Origin: Leptodontidium sp. MPI-SDFR-AT-0119
Taxonomy: Eukaryota > Ascomycota > Leotiomycetes > Helotiales > Leptodontidiaceae
NCBI GenBank assembly: GCA_020726505.1
Contig: JAHLEZ010000028.1
Location: 620,001 to 684,000 of the forward strand
DNA length: 64,000 bases
Reading direction: 5' to 3'
Below the pieces are notes generated by a model that worked only from the letters and a program-made list of their open reading frames with translations, ran no database searches and had not been told where the DNA came from. Below, piece after piece: positions 24,061-36,369 of the stretch. Every line of letters begins with the position of its first letter. The stretch's first letter is position 1. The translations under genes and the position numbers were made by a program.

Positions 24061-24900
24061 CGCTAATAATGTGTATAGTCCTGTCCACTCGCCGCTCTTC
24101 TTTCTGGGTCTCTCTCTGTACGTTATAACTAGAGACTAAAGCGGTAAGTCCTTGACAGTCACTGTACTTGGTCCGTTACGAGTATATAATGCTTTGTCGA
24201 CTTGTGATTGCGTATGGAGCTTACGAACCTCTGTTATAGCCTTCTTGTATACGGCGGCTTTCTCTGATACGGTCTTTGATAGAGTATCGTTTGTTGTTAT
24301 ACGAGGGAAGGCGCCGAATACGAGTAATGTCAGTACTAGGCCGTCTAGTCCTGTTGTGTCGTTAATTGCCTTGAGGGCTGTTTGTAGTGCGCTCTCTTTT
24401 AATAAACCTAGTGATTCCGATTTGACTATGTCGTAGATACGCTTTAGGATGGCATAGTAGCGCTCTACTTGACCGATAGAATAATAGGCTTCCGTAGGTA
24501 CAGGTTTTGTCGTAATTCCTAGGGAAGTGGCGTATTAGTTAAATTCGCTACTAATAAATTAAAGTCCTTAGTTGTGTAAAAGTATATCTAGTGGTCCTAA
24601 GTACGTGTTAATCTAGCATTCCTTAATCTTCTCCTATACGTGCTCTGCTGTCGTATTCTTGAGCTATCGTCTGGCCTAGAAGCGTGTCGATTAGTCTACT
24701 ATATACACTATATTAGTGCCGTCGATTGTAGCGATATTAATAGAAACGCAGTAGTTAAAGTCGGCATTGTCTCTCAAGGTAAAGCGGAATCGATTAGGTG
24801 ATTTGCCGTGCTTTTAGTATTCTTCACAGTACTTGGTTATATACTTTAACGCATTTATATTAATATTATGGCCTGCTCTGTTAAGGAGCTTCTAAAGGCG
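24060..24900 (-). pseudogene. Copia integrase
   Basis: Minus-strand reading includes a DxG-like region (IDGTNI side near 24720), HN.GL.FISSEFN (second catalytic Asp region near 24590-24540), then VPTEAYYSIGQVERYYAILK, the conserved region around the catalytic Glu of DDE integrases, and a long C-terminal part ending VKDLPL and DYIVQVNDKAVTLRSTFIR. Placement between gag and RT defines the Copia order. Confidence 0.8.
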
Positions 24901-25649
24901 CTCTATTAACGGGTGGCCGAAGCGCCTATAAAGGCGGCCTATCTCTGGCTTTATAAGGTAACATTCGTTCTATTTAATTGATTCTGTAAGAAAAGTGTAA
25001 AGTGATTCGTCTTAGAGGAGCCAGGGGTGTCCGAATCGTCAGATAATTAGTACCTCTCTTTGTTCGTCTTCTTTACAAAGTATATTCGTTAGGTTATTAA
25101 AGTAGAGCTTGTTTCTGTCTATGTCGGCAAGGGAAAGTAAGAATAGAGTCCCTGTATAGAAGACGTGAAATCGGAGCTTTCTTACTAGTATATTAATATT
25201 AATAAAGCCGATGGAGGTAGCGTCGCCGATGCTGAATTTAACACTGATCGTCATAGATTCGTTGATTTCTATAGGGTATAGCTTATTATAAGCTAAATAC
25301 TAGTTATAGCCTACTATTAATCTGCGAGCTGCGCCTGTATTAATTAAGATGCCATAGAAATCACGTGAATTATATCGTGTTTATGTCAATTCCGTAGGTA
25401 GTTCTGGCGTCTTTTGCTTTCTTAGCCTAGTATATAGTAAGGCCTAGTTTGTAAGCTCTATAGTCATAATCTCGGCCTCTTTTTGTGTGATCTCTCCGTA
25501 AAATAGTACTTCCGGTGAGTCTCTACTTAAGTCACATAATATAAATGTGTCGCTGCCGCTAAAAGTAGTATTATCGGCGAAGAATTAATTATAATACTCC
25601 TCTTGTGTTCCTTTATAGTCGATAATAAACTGTTGGAATCTCTTGTCAA

Positions 25650-27830
25650 AACCTTTTCCGAACTTGCTGTTAAATTTAGTACTATTCCGGCGTTTCTATG
25701 CCTCTTTTGCGGCGTCCTATTCGTGTTGTGGATGCTCTATTAACTAATAGCCCAGTTTCTTACATATAATACATCGTTTCTCAGGTCTTTATTTGTGTCT
25801 ACTGTAGCTTGATTTGCCGTAAGTCTTATCCTTTAGTTGGTGATAATACTCGCGGTCTGTAAAGAAGGTTTCGGTTGTACTCGCGGAGCCGTAAACGTGT
25901 TCGTATGTCTAAACGGAGCTCTTAAGTGAATTGACTAGCTTTGTAAGTGTCGTAAGTAGTGCGGAACAAGTGTTTTGGTATTCAGGTAAGTCTTGGCATA
26001 CTTATATAAGCTTACTATATATAAAGTTGTCGCTCTAGAGGTCGTATATAAGGCCATAGCGTATGTGTGTAAGGTCGTTTAGTATTTGCGTAAAGTATTC
26101 TATGAGGCTCTTCTCTAGAGTCTTTTGCTTATATGCCTTGAGGTTGACTAAGTTCTATTTAGTCAGGTTCGTACGTTTAAAGCTCGCATCTTTAAAGTGG
26201 TAGGAAATAGCCTTTGACATATACGCAAATGTCTCCTTAAGATGTATTAGGGTGTTATAGTAATACGTCTGTGCGTCTCCTCGTAGTATCGTTAGAAAGG
26301 CCTTCGCATAGTCGTCTCTGCTTATGTCGGCTCTTATGTAATAATCGTAGAAGATGTTGAGCTTAATGTTAAATATATCCTCGGTGCCGGTATATTTATC
26401 TTCTATATAATATATCTTCTCTAGCTATACTAGCTTTTGTCCAAGCCCTCTGTACCCTTGTATAGGTGGCGGTGATAGTAACTTATTATAGTACTTATTA
26501 GTTTACTACTATTATTGTATATTAGGGTACTACTAAGTCTTTTATTGACTTAGTTCCCGTTACTCCTTATGTAGTAGTTTTACGTCGCTCTGCCGTTATT
26601 GTCAGGGGAACAGCTCCTCTTAGTAAGTACGTGTATTTAAATACTCTAGCTAGTTAATATAAGGTAAAGGGCGTTAATTCCTTGGAGGTGTTGTAATTTG
26701 TTGTTCTAGTACTAGATTTAGAAGTCGCGGCTCACGTGTCTCTTAATATAAAAGTCGCGGACTTAGTGTCTCTTAATATCGAGGTCGAGCTTAAGTCGTT
26801 GTGTCCTTGTGTACTAGTAATGAGTTATAGTAAACCTTTAGTAGTTACGCCGGCTAACTATTGTCGTTCTCTAGTGACTTTTAAGAGGTTCTTTAGTTAG
26901 ACGATATGTAATTAGCTTTCTTTATCTTTTTAAGACGAAAATTAAAGTATATTGACTTAAAAGGAAGAAGGTCTTCTTATATAGCCACTATCTCATCGTC
27001 TTCCTATACTAGTAGGTCCTCTTTGGTTTGACATTCTTATAAAGCCTGTGCTAGTGGTTATGTTATATTAACGTTAACTCCTCTTGATCTTAGTACTCTG
27101 ACTATCTTATTGAGTTTGCCCTTGCGTATAACGCTCTATAATTGTAAGCTCTATTCGATGAAGTCGTCCTGGAACTCTATTCACAGGTCTTCGTCATCGT
27201 ATTGTCTGTCGAGGTATCTCTAGATGCGGTCGTCGAAGTTAGAGTAGTCGCGCTCGGTCGGTATAAGTAGCGAATATCTATCTCCCTTCTTCTTCTTAGG
27301 TAGCTCGTAAAAGTCTTTAGCTTAAGAGCCTTCTCTTGATTGTGGTTAGTGGAACATATTATAACTAAGTGATCTGTTGTTCTTTAAAGGTAGTTCGCTA
27401 GGGGGTTTATTGTATTCCGATAAAGGTTAGTCGGGTAGTTCGCTAAATAGTAGTACGTCCTCAAAGTTATTTGAATTATGGCGTGATCGGGCTATGTTTA
27501 AGTAGTCAAGGTTTGGTGTATTGTAAGTGTATAGGGGTAGAGGTCTTTTAAAGTGTTATAGTAAGGTGGGGGCGGGATGTCGAATGTCGGATGTCGAATT
27601 TGATATCGAAAAGTTGGTGTTTTTACGTAATCGTCGCGCGCGTCGGTCTCTTTATACGATTAAAAGTGTAAGGAGTGGTTTAGTAAGTTGTTTTTGCTAG
27701 TTTTTGTTGTTTAATTTGATTCTGAAGGTCTTACTAATACAGTACTATCCCGGTGCCCGCGTAAAGTAGTAGGAATCGTTAGCTAAACCTAGGGTCGGTT
27801 TGCCTTTACGAATTCAGTTAATATAGTATC
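25650..27830 (-). pseudogene. Copia gag region with zinc knuckle
   Basis: The first coding part after the 5' LTR. A CX2C motif (RCIICKKLGY then stop) lies at about 25790-25745 on the minus strand, with LIEHPQHE following; this is the gag CCHC knuckle with its His/Trp region altered. Upstream frames contain YCDD/DLRHIRYGLIYDL-like capsid segments but are heavily stopped. Confidence 0.6.
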
Positions 27831-27964
27831 TCCCGATTCTTGCGTAAGGCTGTCGTAGTGGTAGGTTCAAAGTATTACCCTCGTAGTGTTCTTAACAACT
27901 CTCTCCTTTTGCTGTCTTTGGCTAGACAGCGCGATTCGAGTGCTTTGATTTGCAAGCTAATTAG

Positions 27965-28253
27965 TGTTAATTGCACTATGTTACCTAGAGCTCCCGTAAT
28001 AAGTAATAACTTAGTTAATCGTTTGAGGCTTTAATACACGGTACAAAAGTCTGTGGTTGTATGTATGTATTTAGTAAAGTCTAAGGAGCTACTCTAAGGT
28101 GTCGAAGAGAGCTCTATATAAGAGGCTCTCATCGTGGGCTAGTCCCGAATTAGCTAGTGTCGAGTGCTCCTATTCATGTCCTACAACCCCTGTTTTTGCC
28201 CGTCCTCTGTATTCACGTAATACGCCGATTACGTGAATATCATTATTCACACA
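27965..28253 (-). repeat. Copia 5' LTR
   Basis: 289 bp, partner of 15175-15463, followed by the TSD ATTAT at 28254-28258. Confidence 0.92.
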
Positions 28254-28258
28254 ATTAT

Positions 28259-28545
28259 AAAACTATTATATTATATTTAAAAGTTATTTATAACTTATAG
28301 TCTCTTATTAACACTTTAAGTATAAAGTATATTACCTCTTATTTATTAATATTAATAAACGGCAAGAGAAGTCTTTATTCTTTTAAACTTTTTAATAAGA
28401 AGGGACTAAGAGGTATTAACGTATATATAAAAGGGGCCCTAACTTAATAAGTAAGAGACTTTAAATAAAGCTAATTAAGAGTAGTTAATTAATACTCGAT
28501 CCTCGAAAGGTTCACTAGCTAGGGGTCATTGACTAATAACATACT
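28259..28545 (-). mobile_element. X' fragment A (part 2), beyond the Copia insertion
   Basis: Continues the X' sequence interrupted at 15174. It aligns with X1 31140-31430. At about 28545 the match to X1 stops abruptly and an RNase H-like segment in the opposite orientation begins (fragment B). This is a rearrangement junction. Confidence 0.7.
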
Positions 28546-28746
28546 TAAATCTCAAAGAAACTAAAGATTTGGCTTATTAGAGTACACTTTATTAAAAAGA
28601 CTAATACTAATACACTTATTATATAACTAAACGGGGCAACTCACGATTATTTTAACGTTATATTAACTAAATAACTTACTTAAATACGACTCTTTAACTT
28701 TAAGGTTTAATATATCTAAGGAGTAACATATATAATAACAGACTAG
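28546..28746 (+). mobile_element. X' fragment B (part 1): RNase H piece
   Basis: Plus-strand sequence equivalent to X2 about 49030-49220: RNase H/linker with NGATHDY-like and R.FNFKV.YI segments. It is cut by the X1 insertion after CTAG and resumes at 54864. It is diverged from X2 and heavily mutated. Confidence 0.7.
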
Positions 28747-29027
28747 TGTGGAAGGGACGAACCCTAATCTACACAACAAGAGGGTAGTATATAATAAGCC
28801 ACCAGAGGAGATTCTAGGCTCTATAAATAACAAATTAATTAAATCTAAAGATATTATATATCTAGAGAGTACAAATCAGCAAAGGAGGGGAGGGAAAAGA
28901 GTTCTAATAAATAAAATATATTTAGTGTTACGTTCTTGACGTTTTATAGTCAAGTGTTAGCTCTTTATATATACGAAGGACTAGCGTAGTTATGTGACAA
29001 AGGAAATCAGGGGCTGTCCCTATTATA
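28747..29027 (-). repeat. X1 3' LTR
   Basis: 281 bp in reverse orientation (TGTGGAAGGG ... TGTCCCTATTATA; the end corresponds to CCACA after two C-to-T changes). The polypurine tract, read on the minus strand as AAAGGGGGGGACGCA, lies directly to its right. Confidence 0.9.
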
Positions 29028-32000
29028 TGCGTCCCCCCCTTTAAAGACTTTACTCGCCCTCGAGCAATATATACTAAAAAGAAGTAAATAACTAATTAGA
29101 GTGTCTTAAATTATTAATAAGATATTATATAACTAGTATATACAAAGTCCCGTGATAGTTGACTTGTTACCTTTAAAGTAAATAATCGTCTCGCTTAGTA
29201 CCTTCCTGCCCCCTTATATAAGGCTAGCTCCCCCCTACTAACTTTCTAACTTTAACTTCTTTAAATATAATAACCTCTCCTTAATACTACTCCTTTTATA
29301 AAGTACCTTAATATACTTTAACTTCTTTACTCCCTCTCTTACTAATTAAATAACACCTCTTATACCTTCTTTTTATTCTAATTCTCTAAAGAAAACAAAC
29401 TTCTTTATTAAGCTTATATTAAGATTGACTTTATTATTACTTTTCTTTATATTATTAAGGTAAGATCTCCTTTTATTTAATAATAACTCCAGCTACTATA
29501 ACTCTAAGTATTCTTAAAAGTCTCTCTGCCGCTAACTTCACGCTATTTAGTACTTTTAGGGTAATAACATTGGCCTTTATTATTAACTTTAACGCGCTAT
29601 TAGAGCTTAACACCTTTAACTTCGCTGTTACTTAGCCGCAGAGGTGACGTAATAGAGAGCTTTTCCTTACTTGCTTTTCTTCTTGCCAGCCGACAACTTC
29701 CCTTTATAACACTTACGTTGACTTATACGTAGTCTCTCTTTAGCTTTCCGAACCTCGATTTCTAAATAATAACTTCAGTATAAAGTCAAGTCACTTTAAC
29801 GTAGTAAGTTAACCTTTTACATTATTATCTAAGCTTTATTAACTTGTTATAGACTTTTAAAAAGAGTCCTTCGTAGTCAGCCACCTTGGCGGTGCTATTA
29901 AAATCGGTTCGCTTTATTTCAGCCTAAGTGCTCTTAGCTTTAATACTAAAGGTTAATACTATAGAGGTCTTAACGCGTCTTAACTTCGTGAGTTATACTC
30001 TTATTTCTTCTCTTATACTTAATTAGCTATTTATAGATTATATTAACATATTTCTTGCGGCAATTTAAAGTACCGCTATAGTCTTTAATCCTTAACTCGT
30101 ATTTTAAGAAGTAACTAAAGTGAACTCTAAGACTTTACTTTGACGTTATTTAATCAAGTATTAAACTATTTAACCTCTTTATAACGCCGGTGTTTATATT
30201 CTCTTTATAAGTTAAGGAAACAATATTATTTGTCTTTTTTAGGTTCGTAAACTAATAGGAATTAAGGTTACCTCGTACGATTACTTATATTAAACTTTAC
30301 TCCTTAGGCTAAGAACGTACGTGTCGCGCCGTATTAATCTTCCCTTAGTAATAAGTCACTAAGTAACTTTCGGGTCTCTCTACAAATACGCTCTTATTAT
30401 ACTTACGTAAGTTATATTATTAAAGATAAGTAATATTATTCCGCTAGTCTCTTATTAATTAATTAATTAAATAGAGTAGAAGTTAGATTTATTAACTTTA
30501 AAGGTTTATAGTAAAAAGCCAGGAGGAGTAGAAAAACTAACGGTCGTAATATGTCGAGTAAGGTTAAGAGGCTATAATAGGTTCTTAGTTCTTAGTGTAA
30601 TAGAAATAGCCCTTTCTCCCTTTAATAAGTAAGTCACCTCCTATTATTAAAGCTAATAAAGGGTCTTTAAAATAACTAAGCTTTCTAAGGGTAAAAGAGT
30701 TTAGTTAACTCAAGTACTATTAAGTTAATAGTAATTAAGTATAAGATAGTATACTATGGGGTCCTATTAGTTAGAGATCTTCTCGGAATAGTAGTTCAGT
30801 TTTAGTTAAGGTCTCTTAATTACTTTAGTTTTTTAATAAAGGTTAAAGAACTTATTGTTAATCTCGAGGTCGAAGTTAGACTTAACTCCTGACTAATTAC
30901 TTTGTAAGTTATTAACTTTGTCCTTGTCTGTTCTACTTAACGACACCTCTCGGAATAATATAATAGGCAGTAACGAAACATTTATAAGAACACTTAAGGT
31001 CGCTCCTTTAGCCTTAATTAATTACTAGTACTTATTACTGAACTTAGCTAAAGGTCGAGGGTATAAAGTTTTTATTACTTTAGTAATATTAATACGAGCT
31101 TATAATAGCAGTACTCTTACTTATAAGTCTATTATAGTTATAAAACTATTATATTATATTTAAAAGTTATTTATAACTTATAGTCTCTTATTAATATTTT
31201 AAGTACAAAGTATATTACCTCTTGTTTATTAGTACTAGTAAACGGCAAAAGAAGTCCTTATTCTTTTAGACTTTCTAATAAAAAGGGGCTAAGAGGTATT
31301 AACGTATATATAAAAGGGGCCTTAACTTAGTAGGCGAGAGACTTTAAATAGAGCTAATTAGGGGTAGTCGACTAACACTTAATCTCTAAAAGGTTCACTA
31401 GTTAGGGGTCGTCGGCCGATGACATACTTAGACCTCTAGTACGTGAGGTGGGGTTAACGTTAGTTATATTCTGTCGCCTATAATAAGAGATCTTCTTAAA
31501 TAAATTACGAACCTCCCTAAGACTTACTTAAGCTTATTAACGAGAGTACTAATTAATAAATTCTTAGATTTAAGGCTATTGTGGACAGTCCTTAAGGTTT
31601 TAGAGAGCACGGCTCTAATTCCGAGCGTGTTATTAGCTCTTTACTAGGAGATTTCTTAGACTTTTACTTACTTTATATAAATCGTGTGATTTACTTATTA
31701 GTTTAAGACTAGTTTGTCGATAGTGCTCTTAGTGTCGTCCTTTATAAATCGCTATATACTATATCGGGGTTAATAACTTTATAAGTGTTAACTTTGTCCT
31801 TAAGAATAATAGACTTATTTTGTTATTTCTTTTCTTTTTATTAATTACTAAGAGTTAACGCCTAAGTATATTACGTTTATATTCTTTAGGGTGTTTAACA
31901 CGTTAGACTCGAATTTCTGGCCTAAGTCATAAGTTTAACCTGCCGTTTTAGAATCTAGTTTTATTAATCGAGCCTGACAACTGGCCTATTTAAACGAAGT

Positions 32001-34664
32001 TACTTTCTACCGCCTAAAATATCGCTGGCTTAATAATAGTAGTCTCGTTCTAAACTTATTATATATTCGTATGCGGCAAGTAGTTTATAAGGGCGTTAGT
32101 TTCTTATTGAGTTTTACTCCGAGAGATAAGTATTCTTATAATATAAGGCTAATGTTCTCTCTGACTTATTTAGGGCTATATAGGCTCTTCTTTATGTTTA
32201 TTATAGTACTAAGGTGTCCTAAATCGTAGTTCTTAGTAGTACGAAGTCGGTTTAGCGATTATTTTGATGATTTTAATATACGGCAGTATGTCGTCCCCCT
32301 CTTTAAAGACTAGGGGTACGTCCTCGTACTAGCTCTTTAATATTAAAGCCTTAATACTAAAGTGTTAGCTTTAAGTTTCGTGTCGCGACGGTTACTTGTG
32401 GAAGTAAGTGATAGTTATTAAGGCTAAGTTTATTTAGCTAAAGAAATATTATCGGCGACGTTAGTGTGTAAAGTATATATGTTTATTTTAAGTTAAATAC
32501 TACTTAATATTTACTACGCTATTGTGTTAACAATTCAGGGACTCTAATTATTATCTTATTGTCCTTAATACGTTATATTATCGGAATCGTAGGGTTCTCT
32601 AAGAATTTGGGGTTATTAAGGTATTATAAATTAATATCTAGTTTAAGATTTAAAGGGGTTAAGTTGTCGTCTTCGTTAGAGGCCTCTTTTATTTTATTAC
32701 TATTATTATAAATAAAGTTATTCCTCTTATGAAAGAGCTTAAGTTTATTGCCGGCGAAAGTTTATTATAACTAGGGGCTATTATTACCGAGTTCCTTAAG
32801 TCTATAATAACCTTTATTAGTGTAGGCTTTAGCGATCTCGTAAGGACCTAGCCACTTGAAGTCGAGTGCTTAGTTTAAAGACATGTTATTCTCTTATATT
32901 AAGTCTTAGTAAAGGACTAAGTCTTTCTTTTTAAATAGTCTCTTTTATATATTGTGTTTAAAATTAAAGGCTTCCTTGCCTTTTTGACGACACCGAGTCT
33001 TCTTAAAGATAGCCTTATTAATGTGTTCTTGTCTTATTTAAAACTATGTAGCCTTAAGTTATAGTAACTTCGATTAATCACGAACTTCCTTAGTAAATAA
33101 CGTTCTTTATATTAAGTTTTTTGTCTTAATAAGTAAGATCGCCTCCTTGCCGTATATTATATAAAATAGTATATAACTAATTAGACTATATATAGTAATT
33201 TTATTAGTAAATAATATTACGGAAAGGTTATTAATTTAACGTCCTTTTATTTTTAATAAGGCATTCTTAATAAGTTTATAGCCTCGTTCGATTATTCTAT
33301 TAGCTCTAGCGTTATATACAGATATCTTGATTCGCTCGACCTCTATTTTATTAAGTAGTTCTAGTACTTCCCTTATATTCTTAGTTCTTTTATTTATAAT
33401 AAGTCTCTAAAATAACTCATAATAATAAATGATATCTTCTTATATAAAAGTAGTAATGTGTTTGGCCTCTTTAGTAAAGAGAGTTCTAGCTTCAGCCTAT
33501 CCACTTATGTCGTCTCTTATAATAATAAAGTAGCCTTTTCCCTTGTGTAGTAGTATATAAGTAATATTTAATGCCTACTTCTCTATAAGTTTATTTAATA
33601 TTATAAAGTAAAGAGGCTCCTCAAGACGCTTCACTAATTAGAGTTAACAATTCTTGTATATCTAGACGTATTTTATATAATTAGTAAATAGTCCCTTTTA
33701 AAAGTATTACGTGGCGATGTAGTAGTAAGTGCTTTTTTTCCCTTTGTGACTAAAATTATTATAATAGCTTTAAAGTATAATTTCCTTTTCTTTATTAATG
33801 TCAATAATAAACTTAATAGTAAAACCTTTAATAGAGAGCCTCTAAATCCGGCGACTGTGTATACTATAGTTTAAGGCTTCTTGTTTAAAAATATAGAACT
33901 ACTTTCTAGTTATATCTTTAAGAGTCTTAAGTGTCATTAAGTATCGGGCAATTTATTAGTATCCTTCGTTATATTTATTAATTAAGACAAGTAGCCCTTC
34001 TTTATTAGAGCTTAAATTATTAGAGGAGCTAAGTTCCTCTTTGTCTCTTAAGTATTATACTTTTACTTTTATATTTAGTAAGATGTCGTTTTGTTTACGT
34101 AATTTAAGGTCTATTATTACTTCTTTAGGTTCTAAATTAGTAAGTTCTTCGGCGTTAAATACTTTTATAAAGTAGATCTTATAGGCTCTTAACTTAGAAA
34201 GTATTTAATCCTCGTCTATATTACTCTCTTCCGGTGTGTTATTAGTATGCCTTGGCCTCTTAGAGAGCTGATCGGCAACGACGTGTGTTAAGCTTTTAAT
34301 ATGTTAAACTTCGAAATTAAATAGGCGTATCTAAGTAAGCTATTTAGTAAGTAAGGCGCTAAGATAATCGTGGGCGGCTCTATTTAGTTAAGTAACTAAG
34401 GTATTAGCGTTTGTTTTAATAATAAAGTGTACACTAACGAGCTAAATCTTAAGCTTCTTTAAAATATAAAGTATGCCTTTATACTCTCGTTTAGTAGTAT
34501 TATACTTAGCTTTAGTCTTACTCTAAAAACCACTCTCGTACCTCGTAAGTCGTATCTTATTCGTTAGAGAGTCTCTTTAGCTAAAGAAACCGCCTTAACT
34601 TGTGCTACTTAAGTCGACACTAACAACTATCTCTTTAGTACCCTCGCTGTAATTAATCCGACAT

Positions 34665-34838
34665 TGTTGGTTTAATAATCGTCACGTTCTACTCACATGC
34701 TCGCTTATCGAGCATTTAAGGAGAGCTCTCGTACAGAGCTCTCCTTTCCTTAAATACACATTTTGCCACATAGGATTTTACCCCTTAAATGTGTCGATTC
34801 TGAACCGGAATCAGTGGTACCACCCGAGTATAACGACA
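34665..34838. repeat. TRIM left LTR
   Basis: 174 bp. Contains an inverted-repeat core (GGAGAGCTCTCGTACAGAGCTCTCC) and the 16-base motif AGAGCTCTCCTTTCCT at 34735-34750, shared with the Gypsy-1 LTRs. Confidence 0.9.
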
Positions 34839-35090
34839 TTAATTAATCTAGTCAATTGCTCGGCTATTAATTAACAAGTTTATTAGCTAAACTCGATGAT
34901 TCTAAGTCCTTACACAGCGAAAGCTCGAGTACAAAGAATGTTTCGAAGCCGGCGAGTAAATAAACTCGAATAGAAGGCAGGAACAAATAACACCATAACC
35001 CGTTAAAACTCGAATCATTTATAAGCCCAGAGCAAGGGATGAGAACTGCTTGATTCGACTAAGACACTCCGAACCCCCTCCTCCTTATAT

Positions 35091-35870
35091 CGCAGTCGAC
35101 CTCCTGCGGCACGCCTACCTTCGACCTCTTCGCTGAGCTAGTCGAAGCTCCCTCTTTCGAAGCACCTATTCGAAGAACCTCTACTTCCTCCTCAAATATA
35201 TACCTTTTCTCCGCTGCAACGACCCCCGCAGCGATGAGTTCGAAGCCGGCGAGATTCTTTCTCGAGTGGAAGGCAGGACGGTTACCTCTTTTTCGAAACA
35301 CCCTTTTCCTCTCTGCCGTAGACGACCTCCTGCGGCAATGCGTCTACCTTCGACCTCTTCGCTGAGCCAGCCGAAGCTCCTTCCTTCGAAGCATCTATTT
35401 AAAGGACCTCTTCTTCCTCGAATTACCCTTTTTCTCCGCTGTAACGACCCCCGCAGTAATGAGTTCGAAGCCGGCGAGATTCTCTCGAGTGGAAGGCAGG
35501 ACGATTACTTCCTTTCGAATACACCCCTTTTCCTTTACCGCAGACGACCTCCTACGGCAATACGTTCAACTTCGACCTCTTTATTGAGCCAGCTCGAAAC
35601 CCCTCGATCTCACCGCAGCCGACCTCCTGTGTGCCTCTTCTGCATGCCTCAGAATCAAACGTTGACCTCTTACTGAGCCAGCTCAACGACAACCCTTGAT
35701 CTTACCGCAGCCGACCTCCTGCGTACCTCTTCTGCACGCCTCAGAACGCGTCAATTGTTGACCTCTTATTAAGCTAGCTCAACGAACCTCATATCGCAGC
35801 CGACCTCTTGCGTACGCCAAGTGTTAACCTCTTTATTGAGCCAGCTTAACGACACCCCTTTCACCTTTTG
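35091..35870. repeat. Tandem repeats inside the TRIM
   Basis: The phrase GACCTCCTGCGG or a near match recurs at about 35097, 35323, 35548, 35620, 35711 and 35801, that is two units of about 225 bp followed by shorter units of about 72-91 bp, each followed by a CGACCTCTT..TGAGC.AG element. A second phrase TTCGAAGCCGGCGAG occurs at 34942, 35239 and 35464. An open frame at 35266-35676 (136 residues, rich in Arg, Pro, Ser, Leu) simply translates these repeats and is not taken as a gene. Confidence 0.75.
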
Positions 35871-36195
35871 ATTCTCCCTCCTTCTCTTGAGGCCACGTCA
35901 CTTTGTCTTTCGGTAATTAGGCCTTAGCAAGCTCCACACGCATTGACAGCAATTTCGGCTTTCGACACGGACCCGTTTCGGACAGTAATTTCGGCAATTT
36001 CCGCATACGAGCTCTTGCCAAACCTTATTCGATACCGACAAGAGTCGTCTTTCCTTTTGGAGTCTTTGTATAGCGTGAGAGCGTTGCTTTTTTTGTCCTT
36101 TGTATTTAGTCACTCGTTTGTTTACTTCTTTGACTTGTCGATTATTATTCGAACTGGTTCGAGGGAGACGTCTCTCGAAAAGGAAATTTTGCTAG

Positions 36196-36369
36196 TGTTG
36201 GTTTAATAATCGTCACGTTCTACTCACATGCTCGCTTATCGAGCATTTAAGGAGAGCTCTCGTATAGAGCTCTCCTTTCCTTGAACACATATTTTGCCAC
36301 ACAGGATTTTACCCCTTAAATGTGTCGATTCTGAACCGGAATCAGTGGTACCACCCGAGTATAACGACA
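36196..36369. repeat. TRIM right LTR
   Basis: 174 bp, nearly identical to 34665-34838, with only a few transitions seen. Followed by TSD GACAT. Confidence 0.9.

Larger units (their letters stand above)
15175..28253 (-). mobile_element. Copia LTR retrotransposon, interrupted by Gypsy-1
   Basis: Two 289-bp LTRs (15175-15463 and 27965-28253) start TGTT and end ACACA, and are flanked by the TSD ATTAT at 15170-15174 and 28254-28258. The uninterrupted site is visible in the related copy near 31130. Coding runs on the minus strand in the order gag (about 27.8-25.7 kb), integrase (about 24.9-24.0 kb), RT (23.9 kb, resuming at 17064-15.9 kb), RNase H (15.83-15.55 kb). Integrase before RT is the Copia order. 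Removing the 6.6-kb Gypsy-1 insert and its duplicated TSD leaves about 6.5 kb. All frames carry RIP-type stops, so it is dead. Confidence 0.93.
34665..36369. mobile_element. TRIM: small non-autonomous LTR element inside X1
   Basis: Two 174-bp LTRs (34665-34838, 36196-36369) begin TGTTGG and end ACGACA, with TSD GACAT at 34660-34664 and 36370-36374. The empty site is visible in X2 near 48823. Internal DNA is only 1,357 bp with no RT, integrase or protease. It contains tandemly arranged repeats at 35091-35870. Base composition is markedly less AT-rich than the X1 sequence around it, so it is a late arrival that largely escaped RIP. By size and structure it is a terminal-repeat retrotransposon in miniature; orientation is uncertain (a purine run before the right LTR suggests plus). 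Confidence 0.88.

Noticed and set aside
18785..24436. Open frames at 18785-18970, 23807-24046 and 24152-24436
   Set aside because: They lie in non-coding frames or the strand opposite to the Gypsy-1 gag and Copia integrase.
35266..35676. A 136-residue open frame in the TRIM
   Set aside because: It is a translation of the tandem repeats. It has no start context, domain or conservation independent of the repeats.
34900..35900. CRISPR-like spaced repeats in the TRIM
   Set aside because: The repeats have uneven spacing (about 72-225 bp) and diverged units, lie between LTRs, and the organism is a fungus.
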